Source: Pseudomonadota bacterium (GTDB lineage Bacteria; Chloroflexota; UBA6077; JAJPHF01). From it: a DNA stretch of 54,288 nucleotides. Positions 7,519-14,428 of this stretch are shown one piece after another. The stretch lies in NCBI GenBank assembly GCA_021325365.1, contig JAJPHF010000044.1, positions 1-54,288 on the forward strand, in the 5' to 3' direction. How positions within the stretch are numbered: the stretch's first letter is position 1; every line of letters begins with the position of its first letter. The translations under genes were made by a program, and so were the position numbers. Below the pieces are notes generated by a model. That model did not search any database, was not told the DNA's origin, and saw nothing but the letters and a program-made list of their open reading frames with translations.

Positions 7519-8558
7519 GCCGCGACGCCACCCTCCCGCTGCTGCCCACGACCGTCGTCGGCGCCCACGGCCGCCCGTCCTGGCTGCACACGGCCAAAGC
7601 CGAGATCGCCCGCGGCGCCTACGGCCCGATCGATACGCAGGAAGCGCTCGACGACGCGGTCGAGATCGCCATCCTCGACCAGACGCGCGCCGGCATTGAC
7701 GTCATCACCGACGGCGAGATGCGCCGCGAGGGCTTCCTCGCCACCTTCGCCGGCCGCATCACGAACCTCCGCAACGTCGGGCCGCTCCGCAAGGTCGGCG
7801 AGGTCGGCCTCGACATGGAGCCGGTGCTAGAGACGACCGGCCGCGTCGAGGTGCCGCTCGGCATGGGCATCGTCGAGGAGTTCGAGTACCTGAAGGCCCA
7901 CACCGCGAAGCCGATCAAAGTCACCTGCCCCGGCCCCTACGCGCTCACCGCCTACATCCGCCCCGTCGAGGGCTACCGCAGCCGCCGCGAGCTAGCCGAG
8001 GCCTTCGTGCCGGCCATCAACGCCGAGCTGCGCCGCCTCGTCGCTGCGGGCGCCACCTTCATTCAGATCGACGAGCCGGCCATCTCCGGCGTAGACGTGG
8101 CGCCGACGCCGCCCGCCGACATGGTGGCCCTCTTTAACCAGGCCGTCGAAGGCGTGCAGGCTAAGCTGGCCCTGCACATCTGCTTCGGCACCTACCGCAA
8201 GATGCCTTACGCGCCGCGCACCTACGCGCCCTACGTCCCCGCCCTGCGCGACGCCCGCGCCGACCATCTCGTGCTGGAGTTCGCCAACCGCCTGATGGCC
8301 GAGATCGAGCTGTGGCCCGAGCTGGGCGGCGACCGCGAGCTGGGAGCTGGCGTGATCGACGTGCGAAACTGGTACGTAGAGACGCCCGAGGAGGTCGCGG
8401 CGCTGATCCGCCAGGCGCTCAAGTACGTCCCGGCCGACAGGCTCTACTTGAACCCCGACTGCGGCCTGCGGCGGCAGGCGCGCTGGGTCGGCTACCAGAA
8501 GCTGCACGCGCTGGCCGCCGGCGCCGCGATCGTGCGCCGCGAGCTAACCGGCCAGTAG
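7515..8558 (+). CDS. Cobalamin-independent methionine synthase-like protein (MetE C-terminal domain only)
   Basis: A 347-residue single-domain protein matching the catalytic C-terminal barrel of MetE, about half the length of full MetE. The zinc-binding set is complete: His221 and Cys223 in LHICFG, Glu255 in LVLEFAN and Cys316 in NPDCGL. ITDGEMRREGF and IQIDEPAISG are the expected substrate and barrel motifs. Short MetE relatives of this type use a methyl donor other than the triglutamate folate or serve other thiol methyl transfers; which applies here is not visible. It starts at ATG 7515 inside the end of the hydroxylase gene (ATGA overlap), implying coupled expression. purU follows after 207 bp. 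Confidence 0.85.
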   Translation: MSRDATLPLLPTTVVGAHGRPSWLHTAKAEIARGAYGPIDTQEALDDAVEIAILDQTRAGIDVITDGEMRREGFLATFAGRITNLRNVGPLRKVGEVGLDMEPVLETTGRVEVPLGMGIVEEFEYLKAHTAKPIKVTCPGPYALTAYIRPVEGYRSRRELAEAFVPAINAELRRLVAAGATFIQIDEPAISGVDVAPTPPADMVALFNQAVEGVQAKLALHICFGTYRKMPYAPRTYAPYVPALRDARADHLVLEFANRLMAEIELWPELGGDRELGAGVIDVRNWYVETPEEVAALIRQALKYVPADRLYLNPDCGLRRQARWVGYQKLHALAAGAAIVRRELTGQ

Positions 8559-8612
8559 GGGGCAGCAGCGTGGCGACTCGCCCCCCGGTCAGGGCAGGCG
8601 GTCGATGGAAAC

Positions 8613-8714
8613 GTAGGGCAGGGGCGCGTCCCTTGCCGCCCGGCCGGCAGCGCTACCGCGAGCCAATTCGGCGAACCGGGGGTAGGGCGGGGGCTCGCCC
8701 CCCGCCGCCCGGCG
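8613..8714 (+). repeat. Two copies of a GTAGGGCRGGGGC..GCCGCCCGGC palindromic repeat
   Basis: Copies at about 8613-8645 and 8682-8714 share GTAGGGC(A/G)GGGGC(G/T)CG(T/C)CCC followed by GCCGCCCGGC. A related unit lies at 1415-1446, and a weaker one (GTAGGGGCGG..CCGCCC) at 54189-54213. All are intergenic and can fold into a stem. They resemble dispersed REP-like elements; function is unknown. Confidence 0.6.
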
Positions 8715-8765
8715 CGCGACCCGCGACGATCCAGGCGCCCACCAGCCGACGAAGGGAGACCGGGT

Positions 8766-9623
8766 GTGACCACGGCGGCGACGCTCCTGCTTGCGGGCCC
8801 CGACCAGCGCGGCCTGGTGGCGCGCACGACCCAGCTCCTCTACGAGCTGGGCGCCAACGTCATCCACGCCGACCACCACCTCGACCGGCCCGCGCAGCAC
8901 TTCTTCCAGCGCATCCAGTTCGAGCTGGACGCCGCCGCCGTCGACCGCCCCGGCCTCGAGGCCCGCATCGCCGAGCTGTGCGAGGCGCTCGGCATGGCCT
9001 GGCGCCTTGTCTACGCCGAGCAGGTCAAGCGCACCGCCATCCTCGTCTCCAAGCAGGACCACTGCCTGTACGACCTCGTCCTGCGGCAGCGCGCCGGCGA
9101 GCTGAACACGGTCTTCACCTGCGTCATCTCGAACCACCCCGACGCGGCGCTCGTCGCCGCCACCTTCGGCGTGCCGTTCCACCACCTGCCCGTCAACCGC
9201 GACACCCGCCCGGCCCAGGAGGCGCAGATGCTGGCGTTGCTGCGCGCCTACGGCGTCGACCTGGTGGTGCTCGCGCGCTACATGCAGATCCTGTCGGCCA
9301 ACTTCTTGCGCGAGGTGGGCTGCCCGGTCATCAACATCCACCACGGCTTCTTGCCCAGCTTCCCCGGCGAGCGGCCGTACCACCAGGCCCATCAGCGCGG
9401 CGTGAAGCTGATCGGCGCCACGGCCCACTACGCCACCGAGGAGCTAGATGCAGGCCCCATTATCGAGCAGGAAGTCGTGCGTACGACGCACGCCGACGAG
9501 GTCGCCGACCTGATCCGCAAGGGCCGCGACGTGGAGAAGCTGACCCTCGCTCGCGCCGTCCGCCTGCACCTGGAGGACCGCGTGCTCGTCTACCACAACA
9601 AGACCGTCGTCTTCAGCCAGTAA
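8766..9623 (+). CDS. purU: Formyltetrahydrofolate deformylase
   Basis: Hydrolyses 10-formyl-tetrahydrofolate to formate and tetrahydrofolate, balancing the one-carbon pool and supplying formate. The 285-residue protein has an N-terminal ACT-type regulatory domain (LLLAGPDQRGLVARTT) and a C-terminal formyltransferase-fold domain. Catalytic residues are in place: Asn190 and His192 in INIHHGFLPSF and Asp228 in GATAHYATEELDAGPI, with the usual 36-residue His-Asp spacing. Start is GTG 8766, with GGGAG a few bases upstream. It sits after a folate/methionine-type gene, consistent with one-carbon metabolism, but a 207-bp repeat-bearing gap separates them. Confidence 0.95.
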   Translation: MTTAATLLLAGPDQRGLVARTTQLLYELGANVIHADHHLDRPAQHFFQRIQFELDAAAVDRPGLEARIAELCEALGMAWRLVYAEQVKRTAILVSKQDHCLYDLVLRQRAGELNTVFTCVISNHPDAALVAATFGVPFHHLPVNRDTRPAQEAQMLALLRAYGVDLVVLARYMQILSANFLREVGCPVINIHHGFLPSFPGERPYHQAHQRGVKLIGATAHYATEELDAGPIIEQEVVRTTHADEVADLIRKGRDVEKLTLARAVRLHLEDRVLVYHNKTVVFSQ

Positions 9624-9708
9624 GGTCGGTGCACACGCCGTCTGACCCATTCGTCCGTGACGGAGGGACGGGTTTCCTGGCCGCCGCCGCGCCAAAGAGA
9701 AGGTGAGC

Positions 9709-10779
9709 ATGGCACTCGCAAACGACAACGTGGTGTTCGGCCTCTTCGACTGGGTCGATCGCGGCGACGACGACCTTGCCACGAGCTATGAGCAGCGCCT
9801 GCGCATGGCCGAGTACGCCGACCGCGCCGGCTACTGGTGCTACCACGTCGCCGAGCACCACGGCACCCCGCTCGGCATGGCCCCATCGCCGAGCGTCTTC
9901 CTGGGCGCCGTCGCGCAGCGCACCAGCCGCCTGCGCTTCGGCCCGCTCGTCTACATCCTGCCGCTCTACAACCCCATGCGCCTGGCCGAAGAGGTCTGCA
10001 TGCTCGACCAGCTCAGCCGCGGCCGCCTGGAGCTAGGCATCGGGCGCGGCTCTAGCCCCTGGGAGCTGGAGATGCTCGGCGTCGACGTCGCGCAGACCCG
10101 CGACATGTACGCCGAGGGCCTGAAGATCTTCCTCACGGCGCTCACCGAGGGTCAAGTCAGCGCCGACGGCGAGTACTACACGCTACGCGACGCGCGGCTG
10201 GAGCTGCGCCCCTACCAGCGCCCGTATCCGCCCCTCTGGTACCCCACCAGCAACCCCGACACGATCCCCTGGGTGGCCGAGAACGGCTACCAGACGCTGC
10301 TTAGCTTCAATACCCCCACCCCGGCCGAGGTCCGCCGCCGCCTCGATCTCTACCGCGAGCACCTACCCCGTGCCGCGGCCAATGCCGCGCGCGTCAATGC
10401 CCACGTTGCCCGGCCGGTCTACGGCGTGGTGCGGAAGGTCTATGTGGCGGAGACCGACGCCGAGGCGCACCGCGTGGCCCGCGAGGCACTGGCCCGCTTT
10501 CGCCACAGCTTCACTTTCCTCTGGGAGCTGCACGGCATCAAGAGCTTCACCGATAACCTGGCCAACTTCGACGACTGCCTGGAGCGCGGCGTCCTCTTCG
10601 CCGGCTCCCCCGCCACCGTGCGGGACCGACTGGCCGCCTTCCTGGCCGCCACCGGCGCCAACTACTTCGGCGGCTGCTTCGCGTGGGGCAACCTCAGCGG
10701 CGATCAGGTCCTCCGTTCGCTCGACCTGTTCACCAACCGGGTCGCGCCCGGCTTCGCGGGCGCCCTCGCCGCCCGCTAG
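9709..10779 (+). CDS. Luciferase-like flavin/F420-dependent monooxygenase
   Basis: A 356-residue bacterial luciferase-family TIM barrel. Typical features: FGLFDWVDRG at the first strand, AEHHGTPLGMAPSP, LRFGPLVYILPLYNPMRLAEE and GRLELGIGRGSSPWE. Members oxidise or reduce substrates with FMN or coenzyme F420; the nearby cofE makes F420 possible but does not prove it. ATG 9709 is chosen because GAAGG lies five bases upstream; the GTG at 9703 overlaps that ribosome site. Its stop overlaps the stop of the convergent ABC permease by four bases. A second, distinct family member lies at 18048-19115. Confidence 0.85.
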   Translation: MALANDNVVFGLFDWVDRGDDDLATSYEQRLRMAEYADRAGYWCYHVAEHHGTPLGMAPSPSVFLGAVAQRTSRLRFGPLVYILPLYNPMRLAEEVCMLDQLSRGRLELGIGRGSSPWELEMLGVDVAQTRDMYAEGLKIFLTALTEGQVSADGEYYTLRDARLELRPYQRPYPPLWYPTSNPDTIPWVAENGYQTLLSFNTPTPAEVRRRLDLYREHLPRAAANAARVNAHVARPVYGVVRKVYVAETDAEAHRVAREALARFRHSFTFLWELHGIKSFTDNLANFDDCLERGVLFAGSPATVRDRLAAFLAATGANYFGGCFAWGNLSGDQVLRSLDLFTNRVAPGFAGALAAR

Positions 10780-11564
10780 TCCAGCCGGGCGAGCATCCCC
10801 CGCGCGCGCGCCTGGTCGAACAGCACCGCAAATAGCCACACGCTGAGCGCAAGCGTGATGGCCGACAAGAGCAGCGCCAGCAGCCACTGATCGCCGGGAA
10901 AGCTGCCTTCCAGCAAGACGGCGCGCATGCCCTCGAAGACGTAGGTGGCCGGGTTGGCGCGGGCTAGCGGGATGAGAGCCGCGGGGAGAATGTCTACCGG
11001 GTAGAACACCGCCGAGATCGGCTGGATCAAGAAGGCCGCCCCCCACGCAAAGATCTGCACGCGCGAGCCGTAGCGCACGATGAGGGCCGCCACGGCCAGC
11101 CCTAGCGCCCAGCCGAACACGAACAGCACGCCGAGGAAGGGCAGCAGGTACAGCCCCAGCGCGAAGATGTCGAAGGCATAGGCCCCGTAGGCGATCGCGG
11201 CGATGATCGCGAAGGTAACGAGCACTTTCAGCAGGGTGACGATCAGCAGCGCTGCGATAAACTCTGACAGCCGCAGCGGTGAGGCGAACAGGTTGAGGAA
11301 ATTGCGCGCCCAGATGTCTTCCAGAAGCTGCACCGCCACGTCCTGCGATGCCCGGTACAGCAGCGTCCAGAAGATGATGCCCCCAATGAGCCACGACAGC
11401 GCCACGTAGGCCCCACCGCGCGCCTGCGCCAGGTACACGGTCAGGAAGCCCCACACGAACAGGTCCACGAGCGGCCAGAAGAAGATGTCGAACAGGCGCG
11501 GCACGTCGTGCGGGATGCCGTAGAGATACCGAAGGACGATCGCGTACACCCGGCCCGGATTCAT
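10776..11564 (-). CDS. ABC-2 type transporter permease
   Basis: A 262-residue integral membrane protein with about six hydrophobic segments (for example SWLIGGIIFWTLLY, LLIVTLLKVLVTFAIIAAI, LPFLGVLFVFGWALGLAV, LLLSAITLALSVWLFAVL), the layout of ABC-2 exporters. PVDILPAALIPLARANPATYV near residue 195 is a typical ABC-2 loop before the last helices. The partner ATPase gene lies 124 bp upstream on the same strand. Substrate is unknown; drug, lipid-linked saccharide or antibiotic export are usual for the family. The gene is convergent with the luciferase-like gene. Confidence 0.88.
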   Translation of the reverse strand: MNPGRVYAIVLRYLYGIPHDVPRLFDIFFWPLVDLFVWGFLTVYLAQARGGAYVALSWLIGGIIFWTLLYRASQDVAVQLLEDIWARNFLNLFASPLRLSEFIAALLIVTLLKVLVTFAIIAAIAYGAYAFDIFALGLYLLPFLGVLFVFGWALGLAVAALIVRYGSRVQIFAWGAAFLIQPISAVFYPVDILPAALIPLARANPATYVFEGMRAVLLEGSFPGDQWLLALLLSAITLALSVWLFAVLFDQARARGMLARLD

Positions 11565-11688
11565 GGCCGCCTACGCTCATCCGGATGCCGGCACGCCGCA
11601 CCGCGGCCCGGTGTTCGTACGCCAGTGGCGGCCGCCGCCCGCTCCTGGAGGTTCGTGGCTGCCGCATCGCGCATTCGTGGCCGCCACA

Positions 11689-12468
11689 TCAGTCGTCCCC
11701 CGGGCGCTCGCCGGCGAGCGTCCGCGGCCGTCGCTCGCGCGCCACCTTGATGAACACCTCTTCCAGCGACGGCTCCTCGACGCCGGCGCCAAGGATTTGG
11801 CGCGTCACCGCGAGCGGCGTCCCCTCGGCCAGCACGGTCCCCTCGTGGATGAAGACGACGCGGTCGCACAGGTCCTCCACCTCGGCCATGTTGTGCGAGG
11901 TGTAGAGCAGCGTGATGTCGCCCTCGGCGCGGATCTCCTTGAAGCTGGTGCGGGCGCGGTCCGCGGCGTCGGGGTCCAGGCTAGCCGTCGGCTCGTCCAG
12001 CAGTAGCACGCGCGGCCGGTTGAGCAGCGCCTTGCAGAGGTTCACGCGAGCCGTCTCGCCGGAGCTGAGCGTGCCCACGGGGCGTTGGCGCAGGTGGGCC
12101 ACTCCGAAGTAGGTGAGCAGTTCGGCGATACGCGCCCGGCGGTCCGGCACGCTGTATAGCCGCGCGTAGATCTCTAGGTTCTGCCACACCGTCAGGCGTG
12201 GCGGCAGTGCGACGTAGGCCGACGAGAAATTTAGCTGCTGCAGCACCGCTGTACGGTCGCGGTGCAGGTCGCGACCCAGGATCTCGATGCGGCCCGCGGT
12301 GGGCGTGATGATGCCGAGCAGCATCTGGATGGTCGTGGTCTTGCCGGCGCCATTGGGGCCGAGCAGCCCGACGATCTCGCCCGGCTGGACCGCGAAGGAG
12401 ACGTCGCGCACAGCCCAAGTGCGGCCGAACCGCTTGGAGAGCCCTTCCACATTGATCGCCGGCCGCAT
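11689..12468 (-). CDS. ABC transporter ATP-binding protein
   Basis: A 259-residue nucleotide-binding subunit of the ABC-2 exporter. Walker A GPNGAGKTTT (~38-47), a Q-loop region near the QQLNFSSAYV stretch, signature GTLSSGETARVNL (~137), Walker B VLLLDEPTASLD and the switch His in LLYTSHNMAEVEDL are all intact. The C-terminus (EPSLEEVFIKVARE) is the usual end of drug-exporter ATPases. The signature reads LSSGE rather than LSGGQ, common in this group. It is downstream of sufU and dsrE-like on the same strand, separated by 101 bp with no evident terminator, so cotranscription is possible. Confidence 0.93.
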   Translation of the reverse strand: MRPAINVEGLSKRFGRTWAVRDVSFAVQPGEIVGLLGPNGAGKTTTIQMLLGIITPTAGRIEILGRDLHRDRTAVLQQLNFSSAYVALPPRLTVWQNLEIYARLYSVPDRRARIAELLTYFGVAHLRQRPVGTLSSGETARVNLCKALLNRPRVLLLDEPTASLDPDAADRARTSFKEIRAEGDITLLYTSHNMAEVEDLCDRVVFIHEGTVLAEGTPLAVTRQILGAGVEEPSLEEVFIKVARERRPRTLAGERPGDD

Positions 12469-12569
12469 GCCTCAGTCTAGCATTCAGTCACGCTGCCGGA
12501 CCGAAAGCGAGGCTGTCCTCTCCCGGCGATTCGCCAGACATGGCCCGACGGCTCGACGGCAAGGTGGCG

Positions 12570-12980
12570 CTAGAACGTAAGGACGGTCGCGGCGGCGCGA
12601 ACGTCCTCGGTGAGGAAGGCGGCGAGGGGGCGTGGCCCGTCGATCTCCGGGATGAGGTCCTCGACCTGAGTGTTGCAGTAGTACAGCGACGAGGTACAGG
12701 CATAGTAGCGTACGTCGTCGCCGTGCTCCTTGGCGTCGCGGAGAAAACTCTGGAGGTCTTCGAAGTCGGCAGCGCGCAGCAAGTCCAGTGTCTCGACCTC
12801 GCGGCCCGCAAACTCAGGCGAGAACCTTAACGCGCCGATGCGATCGGCCCGCATGGCAAGCAGCGCCGCATCGCGGAACAGCACACGCACTGGCGTGCCA
12901 TCGCCAGCCGCCGTACGGATCAGCGTCGCCACCTGTATGAGGTTGTTGAACGTGCCGCGGGTGACAATGATCGCCAGCAT
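12570..12980 (-). CDS. DsrE/DsrF-like family protein
   Basis: A 136-residue alpha/beta protein resembling the DsrE-like sulfur-relay and peroxiredoxin-type family: N-terminal strand AIIVTRGTFNNLIQVATLIRTA, PVRVLFRDAALLAMRAD, and DDVRYYACTSSLYYC, in which the Cys near the conserved DsrE Cys position could carry persulfide. It lies 26 bp downstream of sufU in the same direction, which supports a role in sulfur transfer or Fe-S assembly. The ribosome site is weak. Exact partner is unknown. Confidence 0.7.
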   Translation of the reverse strand: MLAIIVTRGTFNNLIQVATLIRTAAGDGTPVRVLFRDAALLAMRADRIGALRFSPEFAGREVETLDLLRAADFEDLQSFLRDAKEHGDDVRYYACTSSLYYCNTQVEDLIPEIDGPRPLAAFLTEDVRAAATVLTF

Positions 12981-13005
12981 CTACAAGTCGTCCTGTTCCG
13001 CCTCG

Positions 13006-13509
13006 TCAAACCGCGTCGCCAGGGCCGAGAGCGCGCCGTCGATCGCCGGGGCCGCGGCGCTCCTCGCCGCCGGTGTACCGGTCGAGGCCCTCCTTCAGGA
13101 CGTTCCAGGCGAGCAGCGCGCATCTGACGCGGACCGGGTACCGCCGCACGCCGTGTAGCGCGCCAAGGTCGCCTAGCCCATCCGGGGGCGCTTCGGGTCC
13201 ATCTGGCTCGGTAATTAGCAGCCTAAACTGACCGAGCAGCCCTATCGCCTCGGTGAGCGTCTTGCCCTTGACGCTCTCCGTCATCAACGAGGCCGAGGCT
13301 TGACTGATCGAGCAGCCGCGGCCCTGGAACGCCACGTCGGTAATGCGCTCGCCGGTGATGCGCAGCGCCACCTCGACCTCGTCGCCGCACAGGGGGTTCG
13401 AGCCCCGGGCGGCTACACTCGGCGCGTCGAGCCGGCCGTGATTGCGCGGACGCTGGTAGTGGTCGAGGATGATCGCGCGGTAGAGGTCGTCGATCCCGCC
13501 GTCGGTCAT
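13006..13509 (-). CDS. sufU: SufU-type iron-sulfur cluster assembly/sulfurtransferase protein
   Basis: A 167-residue NifU/IscU-fold protein with the three conserved Cys and the Asp: Cys41 and Asp43 in NPLCGDEVEV, Cys66 in GRGCSISQAS and Cys130 in RVRCALLAW. The roughly 20-residue insertion between the second and third Cys (FRLLITEPDGPEAPPDGLG) is the hallmark of Gram-positive SufU, which accepts sulfur from SufS via zinc. Cysteine desulfurase and SufBCD are not adjacent, which is unusual, as sufU normally follows sufS. The C-terminal tail beyond the domain is Arg/Gly-rich and probably unstructured. Start ATG 13509 has a poor ribosome site. Confidence 0.88.
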   Translation of the reverse strand: MTDGGIDDLYRAIILDHYQRPRNHGRLDAPSVAARGSNPLCGDEVEVALRITGERITDVAFQGRGCSISQASASLMTESVKGKTLTEAIGLLGQFRLLITEPDGPEAPPDGLGDLGALHGVRRYPVRVRCALLAWNVLKEGLDRYTGGEERRGPGDRRRALGPGDAV

Positions 13510-13701
13510 GATTGTCGTCTGCCCCGCGGGCGCGGCCCGGCCACGTCTCGAAGATCATGTTACCATCGCGGCGGCCGCCAGAGATGTCCGCCTCGGACTG
13601 GTCGACCGGGAAACCGAGCGCGAACTGTGGCCGGGTTCACCAAGTCTCCCCCTGCGGGCGCTGGCGCGGAGCGCAGGCGGCAGCTGTCAGACGGGCTAAT
13701 A

Positions 13702-13884
13702 TTAGTGGCAGGGAAAGCCGGCCGCGTGGCGGGCGTCGTGGACCAGCTCGTGGATGAAGTTGACCTGCTACGCGGTGTCGCCCTGGGCGAGCGCGAGCGT
13801 TTGGCCTTGATCGAAGCCGAGAACGAAATAACACCCCACGCCGCCCGCGGTCAAGCGCAGCCGTGCCACTACAGCATACTTCAA
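13702..13884 (-). pseudogene. cbtB: CbtB-like (predicted cobalt transporter subunit) with internal TAG
   Basis: Minus-strand translation gives [22 protein letters not shown], then TAG (13768-13770), then QVNFIHELVHDARHAAGFPCH and a TAA at 13702-13704, all in one frame. A single hydrophobic segment with a conserved DQG, followed by HELxHDARHxxGFPCH at the very C-terminus, is the CbtB pattern (about 60 residues; the His/Cys tail is thought to bind metal). A TTG at 13884 is the only nearby start. The TAG removes the metal-binding tail, so the gene is probably inactive unless the stop is suppressed or a sequencing error. No cbtA partner and no cobalamin riboswitch are seen. Confidence 0.65.
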
Positions 13885-13896
13885 ATAGCATGTATA

Positions 13897-13926
13897 TTGA
13901 CAACGGCGCGCGCGCACGGGTACAAT
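13897..13926 (+). promoter_or_regulatory. Sigma-70-type promoter of tRNA-Pro
   Basis: A perfect -35 TTGACA (13897-13902), an 18-bp spacer and -10 TACAAT (13921-13926) lie immediately upstream of the tRNA at 13937. This is one of the clearest promoters in the window. Confidence 0.8.
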
Positions 13927-13936
13927 CTGGGGATTT

Positions 13937-14013
<77 letters not shown>

Positions 14014-14047
14014 GGCAGTAGCCAGTCCCTCTAAGGGGTGCTGAGAA

Positions 14048-14084
14048 CCGCCAGGAGGCCATACGGCCTCCTGGCGGTCTTTGT
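14048..14084 (+). terminator. Rho-independent terminator after tRNA-Pro
   Basis: A perfect 13-bp stem (14048-14060 with 14065-14077) around the loop ATAC is followed by TCTTTGT. It ends the tRNA transcript. The trailing CTTTGTGTG also follows a hairpin in the typA leader. Confidence 0.85.
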
Positions 14085-14224
14085 GTGTGCATAAGACGGG
14101 CGTGGCTGGCTGCCCCAGATGGCGGCTGGCACCACCGTTCGGACATGGACTCAGAAGCCACAGGCGCTCCCGAGCATCCATCGTGGCCCGTGCCCGCTTC
14201 AGCGAGGACCTAGTCGTGGCGCCG

Positions 14225-14428
14225 GCTAGTCACGGCGTCAGCAAGTGCCTCACGCGCGGCCACGCTGCGCCAGATCGCCGTCCTCGCCCCGGGCTCGACC
14301 CTGGCCATGACGTTCATCCTACCGCTGGACCTTGCCGAGCCGGCCGGACGGATGGCCCTCGCCCGTCAAGCGCGGCGGTGCTGCTGATGGCGACCGCCTG
14401 GTATCGGGCAGCGATCAGGCGCGCTTAA
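14225..14428 (+). pseudogene. Remnant of a SAM-dependent methyltransferase (leucine carboxymethyltransferase-like, C-terminal part)
   Basis: Three pieces in two frames match consecutive parts of the LCMT-like/TIGR00027 methyltransferase C-terminus: GVSKCLTR, then ATLRQIAVLAPGSTLAMTF followed by ILPLDLAEPAGR in another frame, then AGRTDGPRPSSAAVLLMATA back in the first. In intact members about 50 residues separate LDLAEP from the AGRTDG-like segment; here they are nearly adjacent, so a deletion plus frameshifts is inferred. No N-terminal SAM-binding part is visible upstream, where the tRNA and its terminator lie. Non-functional. Confidence 0.6.

Noticed and set aside
13768..13770. TAG in cbtB as a pyrrolysine codon
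   Set aside because: No pyl genes or PYLIS-like element are seen, and CbtB is not a methylamine methyltransferase; a nonsense change is simpler.
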